Below are positions 6,787 through 15,900 of a DNA stretch of 35,150 nucleotides, piece by piece (positions within the stretch are counted from its first letter, which is position 1; each line of letters opens with the position of its first letter). Location of the stretch: the IMG/VR virus record IMGVR_UViG_3300009466_000007, positions 1 through 35,150 of that record; one strand, written 5' to 3'. The translations under genes were made by a program, and so were the position numbers. The notes beneath the pieces are model-generated. The model did not search any database. It worked only from the letters and a program-made list of their open reading frames with translations, and was not told the origin of the DNA. This DNA comes from a virus.

Positions 6787-7242
6787 ATGGCAACAGTCGA
6801 TAAAGACTTTAAGGTAAAGAATGGACTACAGGTTTCTCTTGGAGGATCATTTGGCGGAGCAGTCGAAGTAGGATCACCTACACAGGCAACTCATGCAGCA
6901 ACCAAGGAGTATGTTGACTCTCTAACAGGCGGAATGCCAGTAGGAGATGCTGCTCCTTCTTCACCAACAAATGGACAATTATGGTTTGATACACTAACCA
7001 ATAGAGTTAATGTATACAAAGATTCAGAATGGATCACTCTAGCAGCAATTGATGATACTTTGAATTTGCCACAGCACATTCACGACACAGCAATTGATGG
7101 TACTGGATTTATTGTAACTACTTTCCGTGAAGGTGGAAGTTTCAATAGTCCTCAAGGATCAAGTCTTGATGGTGGAGGACCAAGTACAACAGTATTTGCT
7201 CTTACACTTGATGGCGGGTCAGCAGTAGATAACTTCAATTAA
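6787..7242 (+). CDS. Short tail-fibre-like protein sharing the 5226 N-terminal arm
   Basis: A 151-aa protein. The N-terminus ATVDKDFKVKNGLQV (2-16) is nearly the same as that of the long fibre at 5226, so both probably use the same attachment site. It is followed by ATHAATKEYVDSL, the common 'ATK-x-YVD' fibre motif. A segment typical of fibre heads comes next (TNGQLWFDTLTNRVNVYKD, then EWITLAA). The C-terminus is Gly/Ser-rich (GGSFNSPQGSSLDGGGPS). It is a structural protein with no enzyme motif. GAGGAG sits about 7 bases before the start codon. It could be a short companion fibre or an assembly partner that competes for the same site. Confidence 0.65.
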   Translation: MATVDKDFKVKNGLQVSLGGSFGGAVEVGSPTQATHAATKEYVDSLTGGMPVGDAAPSSPTNGQLWFDTLTNRVNVYKDSEWITLAAIDDTLNLPQHIHDTAIDGTGFIVTTFREGGSFNSPQGSSLDGGGPSTTVFALTLDGGSAVDNFN

Positions 7243-7250
7243 TAAATTGA

Positions 7251-7259
7251 TGTTATAAT
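7251..7259 (+). promoter_or_regulatory. Extended -10 promoter of the 7298 fibre gene
   Basis: TGTTATAAT with no clear -35 box. A leader of about 30 bases follows, so this promoter is leadered, unlike the ones at 3524, 4075 and 4743. Confidence 0.6.
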
Positions 7260-7268
7260 AATATAATA

Positions 7269-7283
7269 ATGGGCAGCACCCAT
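7269..7283 (+). other. Small hairpin in the 5' leader, next to the SD
   Basis: ATGGG-CAGCA-CCCAT forms a 5-bp stem directly before the SD AAAGGAG of the 7298 gene. It lies at the 5' end of the predicted mRNA and could stabilise it. The lysin leader has a similar arrangement. Confidence 0.45.
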
Positions 7284-7297
7284 AAAGGAGAATATAA

Positions 7298-8746
7298 ATG
7301 GCAACAAGAATGCAACAGCGCAGAGGAACTGCACAGCAATGGTTAGATGCAGACCCAGTTTTAGCAGCAGGAGAAATTGGATTTGAGACAGATACTAATG
7401 AGTTCCGTATCGGCGATGGTGTGAATGTATGGTCAGATCTATCTCCATTTAAGAATTTAGAAGACCTTGGTGGATCACTTGACGATTACGTTCCAGTAGA
7501 TACAAAGGGACAAGCAAATGGTGTAGCATCACTTGACTCAACAGGAAACATTCCTATGTCACAACTAGGAAACATACTTGATGGAGCACCAGACGCACTA
7601 AACACTTTGAATGAAATCGCAGATGCTTTAGATAATAATGGAACATTTGCATCAACAATCATTACTTCTATAGCAGCAAAACTTGCTCGTAGTGGTGGAG
7701 CAATGGGTGGAACACTAGATATGTCTGGTAATCCACTTACAAATGTTCCAGACCCATCAGCAAACTCTGATGCAGCAACAAAGGGATATGTTGATTCAGT
7801 AAGCAGCGGAAATGTATCATCACACAACTCAGAGACAACAAGTGTTCACGGAATTGCTAATACAGCAGATTTGGTTACATCTGCTGATATCGCTAACTTT
7901 GCTACAACATCTAGCCTTGGAACGGTAGCAACAGATGCAGATACAGCACTTACAAACCACAACCTTGCTACAACAGAAATCCATGGAATTAGCAATACTG
8001 CAAACCTAGTATATTCTGCAGATTTGTCTGAACACACAGATGCAACAACATCAGTTCATGGTATTGCAGACACTGCAGAAATTGCAACAAAGAATTATGC
8101 AGATTCAGCAGTATCAACACACAATTTAGACACTACAAATGTTCACGGTATTGCAGACACATCACTTCTTGCAACAACTGCAGATGTAGCAGCAGTTACA
8201 AAAACCACTCTAGGTCTTGGAAATGTTGACAATACTTCAGATGCAGATAAGCCAGTTTCAACAGCAACAGTTACAGCAATCGCAACAGCAAAGTCTGAGG
8301 CAATTGCAGAAGTAACAGCAGTTATTGATGGTGCTCCTGGAGCACTTAATACACTAAACGAACTTGCTGCAGCACTTGGCGATGACGCAAACTTTGCAGG
8401 AACAGTGACAACATTACTAGCAGCAAAGGTAGATTCATATACACCAATTACTCAAAAGACAGCATCTTATACTCTTTCAACATTAGATCACAGAGACGAT
8501 CTAATTGAAATGGGTTCAGAATCAGCACTTACATTAACAATCCCACTAAATTCATCAATTGCTTACCCAGTTGGAACATCACTAGATATTCTTCAAACTG
8601 GTGCAGGTCAAGTAACGATTGCTGGAGCAGCAGGAGTTACCGTAAATGCAACACCAGGTCTTAAGTTGAGAACTCAGTGGTCATCTGCAACTCTTTTCAA
8701 GAGAGCAGAAAACACATGGGTTGTCTACGGCGACTTGACAGCGTAA
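7298..8746 (+). CDS. Tail fibre protein with Mtd-like N-terminus and VHGIA repeats
   Basis: A 482-aa protein with several known fibre modules. Residues 6-50 (QQRRGTAQQWLDADPVLAAG then EIGFETDTNEFRIGDG) match the Mtd/fibre N-terminal domain. ANGVASLDSTGNIP (73-86) and DAATKGYVDS (158-167) are common fibre motifs. Four degenerate repeats with the core T-x-VHGI-x-(D/N)TA/S lie near residues 181-190, 226-235, 251-260 and 280-289. GLGNVDNTSDADKPVSTAT (306-324) follows. The GAP-x-ALNTLNE element occurs twice, near 96-106 and 345-355. The C-terminus (about 386-480) is a beta domain with YTLSTLDHRDDLIEMGS. No variable-repeat/reverse-transcriptase pair is seen, so there is no sign of diversity generation. 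Translation starts behind AAAGGAG. Confidence 0.8.
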   Translation: MATRMQQRRGTAQQWLDADPVLAAGEIGFETDTNEFRIGDGVNVWSDLSPFKNLEDLGGSLDDYVPVDTKGQANGVASLDSTGNIPMSQLGNILDGAPDALNTLNEIADALDNNGTFASTIITSIAAKLARSGGAMGGTLDMSGNPLTNVPDPSANSDAATKGYVDSVSSGNVSSHNSETTSVHGIANTADLVTSADIANFATTSSLGTVATDADTALTNHNLATTEIHGISNTANLVYSADLSEHTDATTSVHGIADTAEIATKNYADSAVSTHNLDTTNVHGIADTSLLATTADVAAVTKTTLGLGNVDNTSDADKPVSTATVTAIATAKSEAIAEVTAVIDGAPGALNTLNELAAALGDDANFAGTVTTLLAAKVDSYTPITQKTASYTLSTLDHRDDLIEMGSESALTLTIPLNSSIAYPVGTSLDILQTGAGQVTIAGAAGVTVNATPGLKLRTQWSSATLFKRAENTWVVYGDLTA

Positions 8747-8778
8747 TACAAAATTCAATAAGAAATTAGGAGATTAAC

Positions 8779-10050
8779 ATGGCAGCAGGTAAGAAATCAG
8801 GCAGAAAGTCCCAAGCGTCAAATGACTTTTTGGAACCATTAGCACCAACAGGTGTTACAGCAACAAATGTAGGAACTGGACGGGCATTTAATAATGGTGC
8901 AATTACTGTATCATTTTCTCTACCAGCACTTTCTCCTGCTGCTACTTCCTTTACAGTAACGGCAAGCACAGGACAGACAGCAACTGGAGCATCTTCTCCA
9001 ATTACTGTAACTGGAATTGCTTCATCCGCAACACCAACATTTACAGTAACAGCGACAAACGCTGCTGGAACTTCTGCTGCATCTGCTGCTTCATCAGCAG
9101 TTACAGTTACAACAGTTCCAGATACAGTTGGAACACCATCAGTTTCTACAGTAGCAATTGGTGGTGCTTCAGCCCAAGGTTCTGCAAATACTGCAACAGA
9201 TACAGTCTCATGGTCTGCTCCAGCAAATGGTGGATCTGCAATTACTAATTACCACTGGACATCATCTGATGGAAAATCAGGGGATACAGCAAGCACATCT
9301 GTAGCAGTATCTCAAGAATCAGGAACAGCACAGACATATACAGTTTATGCTACAAATACTAATGGAAATGGTGGAAGTGGAACATCTGGTTCAATTACTT
9401 CAGCATTTTCATTTACACCATTTGGATTCACACCTTTCGGGTTTGTTCCATTCGGTGCATTTGGTGCATTCGGTGCCTTTGGAGCATTTGGTGCCTTTGG
9501 AGCATTTGGTGCCTTTGGAGCGTTTTCGTTTACACCATTTGGAGCATACAACTTTGGAGGCATTTATAGTTTTGCTCCATGGTTTGACTCAATTGAAATT
9601 AACACAAAGGTTTTAACACCACAGGGATATAAGGCTGTTGGAGAATTAGCAGTAGGAGATAAGTTGATGGCTCTTAATATTCCAAATGGAGATAATACTT
9701 CTTGGCTATCTTGGTCTGCTCAAGACTTATCACTTTCAAATGATATGTTAGTAGAAACAACAGTCATGACTCTTGAAGAAGGCGAATCAGATACATTTAT
9801 TTACATAGATGGAGATCTCTTCGTTGGAACACACTACATCTTAACTAAAAAAGATGGACTAGTAAAATTTATAAGCGCTGCAGAAATAGATAATACATAT
9901 GAGAGATACTCTTACTCAGATGCTGGATTTGTTCAGATTGAATTAGTAGAAGAGATTGTTTCTAGAAATAGAAAAATATCTATTAACTGCGAACCTTATG
10001 ATAACTTCTTTACTGAGAACATGCTTGTGTTTGACCGTCGAGACAACTAG
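8779..10050 (+). CDS. FN3-(FGA)n-Hint domain virion protein
   Basis: A 423-aa protein with an unusual layout. After a basic N-terminus come two Ser/Thr/Ala-rich fibronectin-III-like domains (about 20-112 and 113-208). A phenylalanine/glycine repeat follows (FSFTPFGFTPFG at 210-221, then about nine FGA triplets to about 249). The C-terminus (about 270-420) is a Hint (hedgehog/intein) domain. Block A is SIEINTKVLTPQGYKAVGEL (271-290), followed by VGDK. The block B His lies in FVGTHYILTKKDG (H352), and the block F-like end is YDNFFTENMLVFD (407-419). The usual Cys1 is replaced by Ser271 and the terminal His-Asn by Phe-Asp, so N-side ester chemistry may remain while splicing is unlikely. The SD is TAGGAGA. 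Hint presence is likely, activity unknown. Confidence 0.72.
   Translation: MAAGKKSGRKSQASNDFLEPLAPTGVTATNVGTGRAFNNGAITVSFSLPALSPAATSFTVTASTGQTATGASSPITVTGIASSATPTFTVTATNAAGTSAASAASSAVTVTTVPDTVGTPSVSTVAIGGASAQGSANTATDTVSWSAPANGGSAITNYHWTSSDGKSGDTASTSVAVSQESGTAQTYTVYATNTNGNGGSGTSGSITSAFSFTPFGFTPFGFVPFGAFGAFGAFGAFGAFGAFGAFGAFSFTPFGAYNFGGIYSFAPWFDSIEINTKVLTPQGYKAVGELAVGDKLMALNIPNGDNTSWLSWSAQDLSLSNDMLVETTVMTLEEGESDTFIYIDGDLFVGTHYILTKKDGLVKFISAAEIDNTYERYSYSDAGFVQIELVEEIVSRNRKISINCEPYDNFFTENMLVFDRRDN
9406..9552 (+). repeat. FTPFG/FGA repeat tract with an 18-bp DNA repeat
   Basis: The tract codes FTPFGF-type units and then about nine Phe-Gly-Ala triplets. Inside it an 18-bp unit (GGTGCCTTTGGAGCATTT) is perfectly repeated at 9472 and 9490, with a partial third copy at 9508. 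All unit lengths are multiples of three, so slippage would alter length but not frame. Confidence 0.85.
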
Positions 10051-10059
10051 CGTTATAAT
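10031..10059 (+). promoter_or_regulatory. Consensus-like sigma70 promoter, leaderless start at 10065
   Basis: TTGACC, a 17-base spacer and TATAAT. The -35 box lies inside the end of the preceding Hint-protein gene. The -10 ends 5 bases before ATG 10065, and no SD is present, so a leaderless mRNA is predicted. Confidence 0.75.
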
Positions 10060-10064
10060 TAGTT

Positions 10065-10811
10065 ATGTCAAAAAACAAGTCCTCAAAAATAAAATTTATC
10101 AATACTAGTCCTAGAATGAAGGATATATTTCCAAAGCCTTCTCCAGCAATAAAAGATATACCTTCCTGGTATAAAAAAGTTGAAGGATTTTATGACTCTG
10201 ACAGCACTCCTTATAACGGAAATCAAAATATAACCGTAAAAAGGTGTGTTGCATTTCTTGATATTTTATCAAGCGGTTATATGATGAAGGCACCTTTTGA
10301 TATCTACATAGATACAACAGAGGGAAAGCAAGTTTTTGATATACCACAAGCAATGAGATCTTTAGGCAATCTTGGCTCTAAGATGATTATTGGTAGCCAT
10401 GACATGAAACAGGTTCCTGGATATCCATTTGACAAGGATCAATACATAGAGTATTTGTTTAGAGTAAACCTTATGTGGGTTGTTGAAACAGATCCAGGAT
10501 TTAGCACATTGTTTATTCAGCCACAGCATCACGATTTGAGCCCTCTCTATGCAATATCTGCAGTAATCGATACAGATGGGTTTCCATCTAATGGTCTTTT
10601 TTCCTTTTTAGTTAAAAAAGATTTTAAAGGTTTTATTGCAAAAGGAACACCACTGGTTCAAGCAATTCCATTTAAACGAACAAACTTTGAGTCAGAAATT
10701 ATTGAAACAGAAGAAGGAAACGAGTATGTTAGAAAAGTAAGTTTACTTATTAGAACTGTTTTTAATTCTGGATACAAAAAGTTTTTTTGGAAAAAAAAGA
10801 CATACAGATAA
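10065..10811 (+). CDS. DUF6065-like phage protein of unknown function
   Basis: A 248-aa soluble protein. Visible features are an N-terminal FPKPSPAIKDIPSWYKKVEG (22-41), a single cysteine in ITVKRCVAFLDIL, and a central segment with FRVNLMWVVETDPGFSTLF. A C-terminal part follows with AVIDTDGF and FKGFIAKGTPLVQAIPFKR. This layout ('P-x-IPxWYK', 'GYSTLF-x-P', 'DTD-x-F', 'KGTP-x-xQ-x-IPFKR') matches a protein family seen in aquatic phages and some bacteria that I associate with DUF6065. Its reaction is not known to me. The last 20 residues are strongly basic (KKFFWKKKTYR). It starts leaderless from a consensus promoter and ends just before an intrinsic terminator, so it is a single-gene transcription unit. 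Confidence 0.65.
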   Translation: MSKNKSSKIKFINTSPRMKDIFPKPSPAIKDIPSWYKKVEGFYDSDSTPYNGNQNITVKRCVAFLDILSSGYMMKAPFDIYIDTTEGKQVFDIPQAMRSLGNLGSKMIIGSHDMKQVPGYPFDKDQYIEYLFRVNLMWVVETDPGFSTLFIQPQHHDLSPLYAISAVIDTDGFPSNGLFSFLVKKDFKGFIAKGTPLVQAIPFKRTNFESEIIETEEGNEYVRKVSLLIRTVFNSGYKKFFWKKKTYR

Positions 10812-10820
10812 AATTTTTGC

Positions 10821-10860
10821 AAAACTCTAATCTACAACTTTAGGTAGAGTTTTCTTTTTT
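10821..10860 (+). terminator. Intrinsic terminator after the DUF6065-like gene
   Basis: AAAACTCTA pairs with TAGAGTTTT (9-bp stem, 15-base loop), followed by CTTTTTT. It separates the 10065 unit from the ribonucleotide reductase unit. Confidence 0.8.
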
Positions 10861-10869
10861 GTAAAACTC

Positions 10870-10878
10870 TGCTATACT
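10870..10878 (+). promoter_or_regulatory. Extended -10 promoter of the ribonucleotide reductase gene
   Basis: TGCTATACT lies directly after the 10821 terminator. The predicted leader is about 30 bases and contains AAAGGA (about 10899-10904) as a somewhat distant SD before ATG 10916. The leader is too short to hold a cobalamin riboswitch. Confidence 0.6.
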
Positions 10879-10915
10879 TAACACTTAATCCGTTTTTGAA
10901 AGGACGATACATATT

Positions 10916-12946
10916 ATGTCAGATTTTTTTAGTTTTAAACTTCCAGAAGACTTTGTAGAAAAGTACAAAGCACAAGAGAGCCCATTTGGTTTTAAAGATG
11001 CAGCAGAAAACTCACTTGGAGAAATTACTTTTATTCGTACATATTCTCGCATGAAGGAAGATGGAACTAAGGAAAGATGGCATGAGGTTTGTCGTCGTGT
11101 AATCGAGGGTATGTATTCAGTTCAGAAGAATCATGCTAAAGAAAACCGTCTACCATGGAATGACTACAAGGCTCAGAAGTCAGCACAAGAAGCGTTTCAA
11201 AGAATGTTTGAGTTAAAGTGGACACCACCAGGACGAGGTATGTGGGCATTTGGAACTCCTATGACTATGGAGAAGAAGAACTCAGCAGCACTACAAAACT
11301 GCGCTATGGTATCTACAAAGGACCTTGACAAGAATGATCCAGGAGCCTTATTTGCTTGGGTTATGGACGCACTAATGCTTGGTATTGGTGTAGGGTTTGA
11401 CACAGTGGGACAGGATAAGAATTTCTCAATCTATACCCCAACAGAACCAGAACAGGTGTTCGAAATTCCAGACACTCGTGAAGGCTGGGTAGAGTCAGTT
11501 AGACTTCTTATTAACTCATACCTTAGAGCAAACCAGAGCATTCAGAAGTTCAACTATGATTTGATTAGACCTCTTGGAGCACCTATTAAGGGCTTTGGAG
11601 GCGTTGCATCAGGACCTGCACCTCTTATCAAGTTGCACGACCAGATAGACCGTGTAATCGGCTCCAGAGGCGGAGAAACACTAGATTCTCGTGCCATCGT
11701 AGACTTGGTAAACTTAATTGGTACCTGTGTGGTATCAGGTAATGTTCGTAGATCAGCAACACTTGCTTTAGGTAACGCAGGGGATGAAACATTTATGAAT
11801 CTAAAAAATTCAGAATTATTCCCAGAACGTAACTCATTTGATCCAGAAAATCCAGGTTGGGCTTGGATGTCTAATAATTCTATCTCAGCAGAAGTAGGAA
11901 CAAAATACGAAGACTATGTAGATTTAATTACGGAAAACGGAGAACCAGGTTTTATCTGGCTTGATGTTGCTCGTAATTATGGACGACTAAAGGATGCGCC
12001 AGACGGTAAGGATTATCGTGTGATGGGATTTAACCCATGTGCGGAGCAGCCATTGGAATCATACGAACTATGTACACTTGTAGAAGTGCACTTAAATCGT
12101 CATGAATCTAAGGAGGACTTCCTGCGTACCCTGAAGTTCGCATACCTTTATGGAAAGACTGTAACACTTGTTCCAACACACTGGCCACAAACAAACGGGA
12201 TCATGCAACGTAACCGTCGTATTGGTACATCACTTACTGGTATTGCATCATTTGCAGATCAAAATGGTTTGCCTACTGTTCGTGAGTGGATGGATGAAGG
12301 ATATACAACAATTCGTAAATACGATCACTCATATTCAGAATGGCTATGTGTTCGTGAATCAATTCGTGTAACAACAGTTAAGCCATCAGGATCAGTTTCA
12401 ATTCTTTCTGGTGCAACTCCTGGAGTTCACTGGGGACCTGGAGGAAACTTCTTCCTCCGTGCAGTTAGATTTGGAAACACAGATCCAATGATGCATCTCT
12501 TCAAAGCAGCAGGGTACACAATTGAAGACGACGTAGTATCAGCAAACACATCAGTAGTTTATTTCCCAATAAAGTCAGGTCATCCAAGATCTGAAAAGGA
12601 TGTAACATTGTTTGAAAAGATTGCTCTTGCTGCAACTGCTCAGAAGTACTGGTCTGACAATGGAGTTTCTGTAACTCTCTCATTTGACAAGGAAACAGAA
12701 TCAAAGCATGTTATTCCAGCACTTCATATGTACGAGGGACAATTAAAGGCAGTGTCATTCCTTCCAATGGGAAATACCGTTTATCCTCAGCAGCCATATA
12801 CTCAGATTACTGAAGAGCAATATGAGTCATATATTGGTAAGTTGAAGCATATTGACTTTAGTGCAATTTACGACGGTGTAGATAATCTTGAGGCTCAAGG
12901 TGAAGCATACTGCACAACAGATTACTGTGAAATAAAAGTATCTTAG
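10916..12946 (+). CDS. nrdJ: Class II (adenosylcobalamin-dependent) ribonucleoside-triphosphate reductase
   Basis: A 676-aa enzyme that reduces ribonucleotides to deoxyribonucleotides for phage DNA synthesis, using adenosylcobalamin as radical source. The sequence follows the monomeric Lactobacillus leichmannii RTPR type. The redox pair is C129 (in ALQNCAMVST) and C386 (in ESYELCTLVEV). The active-site loop FNPCAEQPLE (372-381) carries the thiyl-radical C375 and E377. TVKPSGSVSILSGATPGVHW marks the substrate-binding region. The C-terminal pair C666-x4-C671 would shuttle electrons from thioredoxin. It is slightly shorter than the ~740-aa Lactobacillus enzyme. It has its own terminator-promoter boundary upstream and lies between fibre and head genes, away from any replication module in view. 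Many CGT codons suggest high expression. Confidence 0.92.
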   Translation: MSDFFSFKLPEDFVEKYKAQESPFGFKDAAENSLGEITFIRTYSRMKEDGTKERWHEVCRRVIEGMYSVQKNHAKENRLPWNDYKAQKSAQEAFQRMFELKWTPPGRGMWAFGTPMTMEKKNSAALQNCAMVSTKDLDKNDPGALFAWVMDALMLGIGVGFDTVGQDKNFSIYTPTEPEQVFEIPDTREGWVESVRLLINSYLRANQSIQKFNYDLIRPLGAPIKGFGGVASGPAPLIKLHDQIDRVIGSRGGETLDSRAIVDLVNLIGTCVVSGNVRRSATLALGNAGDETFMNLKNSELFPERNSFDPENPGWAWMSNNSISAEVGTKYEDYVDLITENGEPGFIWLDVARNYGRLKDAPDGKDYRVMGFNPCAEQPLESYELCTLVEVHLNRHESKEDFLRTLKFAYLYGKTVTLVPTHWPQTNGIMQRNRRIGTSLTGIASFADQNGLPTVREWMDEGYTTIRKYDHSYSEWLCVRESIRVTTVKPSGSVSILSGATPGVHWGPGGNFFLRAVRFGNTDPMMHLFKAAGYTIEDDVVSANTSVVYFPIKSGHPRSEKDVTLFEKIALAATAQKYWSDNGVSVTLSFDKETESKHVIPALHMYEGQLKAVSFLPMGNTVYPQQPYTQITEEQYESYIGKLKHIDFSAIYDGVDNLEAQGEAYCTTDYCEIKVS

Positions 12947-12948
12947 TA

Positions 12949-12957
12949 TGATAAAAT
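12949..12957 (+). promoter_or_regulatory. Extended -10 promoter, leaderless start at 12966
   Basis: TGATAAAAT ends 8 bases before ATG 12966. There is no SD. A 6-bp inverted repeat (ATGATA 12948-12953, TATCAT 12962-12967) spans the box and the start codon, which could matter for regulation but is short. Confidence 0.5.
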
Positions 12958-12965
12958 AGACTATC

Positions 12966-15900
12966 ATGTCTAGTCCATCAAATCTATATGCAGAAAAGGT
13001 GTTTGCAGAGCACCCTACTGTTTTGTGGGCACTAGATGACAAGGCAAATTATATTTCTCTTATATCTGAGCCACAAAGATCAGTGCACTCTTGGGAAGTT
13101 GTTGGTGGAACAGCAAGCAACTTTACAGAGACTATAGACGAGCCATTCGTTGACAGTTCTGTTACAAAAATTGTTGGAGATCTAACTACAGAAGATTTTG
13201 GCGAGATTGTGTGTGTAAGTGATGACATAATAAACTTTTCAGAACTCAATTCTTACATGTCAACTTTTTCTATTGGAGCGTACATATATTCGATTAGTTC
13301 TTATATTTCCAGCATTGAAATTGGGTACGAGTACTACGATACAACAACAGGGTCAAATGTTCAAAAATTAAAAAACTACGATACATCTATTTATAACAAC
13401 TGGATATTTGTATCCGACACATTCGATATACCAAATGAAAACACAACGTTTCGAGTTGTTATAAAGATTAGATATGTTGGTGGTGCATCATCTACAAATG
13501 ATTATCATTTTTTAGTTAATGGTGTTAGTCTTGGTCAATGGTCAGAAGAGTTTCACTCAGCATCACTTGGTGTATCAAAGATATCTTTGCCAATATCAAT
13601 ACCACTAACTTCAGCCTACGTGGTAGAGGCTAAGTCTTATGGATTAAAAGAAACACCTGGATATTATTTTGTTTCAAACAATGCGCTGGTAGCAAAAAAT
13701 TCTGGAATACCTCTTGTTTATGGTTCAGGCAATACGACAATTCTTAGTGAAAATACAAACGAACCATCACTGATTCTTCCTGGATATGGATTTTTAAATG
13801 AAGATGGAAAATTTAAAGAATATACGCTAGAGATGTGGATGAGAATAAATTCAGACTCATCAGTCAAAAAAAGAGTCTGTGGCCCAATTAAATCTGAAGA
13901 TGGAATATACGTTGATGGTCCTTTTATAACATTAAAGATTGGCGATAATCATTCTTCCCATTATGTCGGGGAATGGACAAGGCCAATGCTCATGCATATA
14001 AGAATAACCAATAATGCTGCAAGCCTGTTAATAAATGGAGAGCAAGTGATATCACTGAACTTTATAACAGATCAATTATCTTTTCCAAATAAATATGATG
14101 AAGATGGCAAAGATCAAGACTGGATAGGCTTCTATGCTTATGAGGACGTATCTCCGATAGAGATTGACTGCGTTGGAATATATCCATATCAGGTCCCAGC
14201 ATTGGTAGCAAAAAGAAGGTTTGTTTATGGGCAGGGAGTAGATGTTCCAGAAAATATTAATGCATCTTATAGTGGTACATCTATGTTTGTTGACTATGCT
14301 TTTGCTGATTATACAAAAAATTATTCTTATCCAGATCTTGTTAAATGGTCAGATGCTTCTATAGATAACCTCACAACTTCGTCAAACTATTTGTCATGTC
14401 CAGATTACTATTTGCCAGAACTATTCTTTAGCAATAAGACTAGCGAAGATTTTTATAACGACTCACTACTTTTGCCAAATGAAGACAACTTATATATAAA
14501 AATGAGACCGTCCGCTTCTTGGAATGAAACAAATGGTTACATACTGTTTGACAAGTTAAATGTAACCAACAATGAAGTTAAATGTTTTTACGGCGTATTT
14601 AAAATACTATCTGTTCCGACATCAAGTCAGGTTCTATTTAGAATAGAAGATGAGTCAACAAGCAACAGTTTCTCTATTGAACTAAAAACAAACCTAGAGA
14701 TTGAGTATAAACTAAAGTTTGGTGCATTAGAGGAAGTTATATATAAAACAGTAACAGCAATAGTTGGAGAAGAGTTTACAGTAGGTATAGATATTTATAA
14801 ATTTACAGAAAACTATGGAAACAATGTACGTTTGTTTTTTGGGAATAGAGCATCTTTAAAAATGTATGTTGGTGGAAGCAAAGACCTAAATAAAACCTTT
14901 ACTGGAAATATTTACAAGGTTGGGTTTTCTACAGAAAGAAACTACCTGTCTATAGCAGAACTATTTAACGATTTTGGTGTACCAGTAGACTTTGAAGATG
15001 TGTTTGAAACATTTGGACAGTATGTTGATTACGATGCTGGTGAGTACTATGGAGCAAGTTCTGGTTTTTGGAACTACGTTTTAGATGGAGGATCTCCTTC
15101 TCAGTTCTCCTCTGTTAGATTAATTGATCATATTGCAAGTTATACTTTAAGTCCAAAAAAGTATTTTGAAAAGTTTGCGTTAGATATAGATATAGACGGC
15201 TACTGGGAAGACAAAGTTGCTCTTAGACATTTTGCTCAATACGTAACAGATAGTAAAGGTAATCAGCAGTACGATTTAGATTTTCTTCAATTTAATATAA
15301 ATTATCCAGCCCCCTCAAAATATACGGAGCAGGAGACTTCTTCTGATTGGAACTATCAGGAACTTCAAGCAGAATATCAAAACCCCGTTCAAAGAAATTA
15401 TGACTCTTTAGATAATCATCTTTATACTGGATATAATGATTATGAAGATCTTGCAAATAGATCTATAAAAAGTTATAAGTATGATACTTCAGAATCTTTT
15501 GTGAAGTCCTACGTAACATTCCAATATCTTGAGAATACATCTACTAACGCAGAAGGATACTTTACAACAACAGAACTAGCACCTAAAAACGGTATTGTAA
15601 ATCCAATAGGCAATTGGATTAATACAAAATACGAAGTGGTTGATGGAATGCTTGTTTATCCTCCAACTGGAATAGATTTTAATGACCTATATGTTGTTCT
15701 TCACTTAAACTTTAAGGTTCGTGGAATACTAAATAAACCAATTAATATTAGAAGCCTACAACTTGCTTCACAGGCATATAATGATTCTTCTGCTAATCCT
15801 ATTGGAACTAGATTTGGTGTACCTGTTTATCCATATAAAAAGTCTGGAGTTTACTATGACTATAAGGGGGTTAATCCATATACAATTTATAAGGGTACAT

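Noticed and set aside
7838-8164. A CRISPR-like repeat array
   Set aside because: The repeats are degenerate, in frame with the fibre protein, irregularly spaced, and code for a known fibre motif.
7298-8746. A diversity-generating retroelement target (Mtd-like fibre)
   Set aside because: Only the N-terminal domain resembles Mtd. There is no C-type lectin end, template repeat or reverse transcriptase gene in the window.
10812-10915. A cobalamin riboswitch before the B12-dependent reductase
   Set aside because: The gap holds only a terminator, a -10 box and a leader of about 30 bases. This is too short for the riboswitch, and no B12-box-like sequence is seen.
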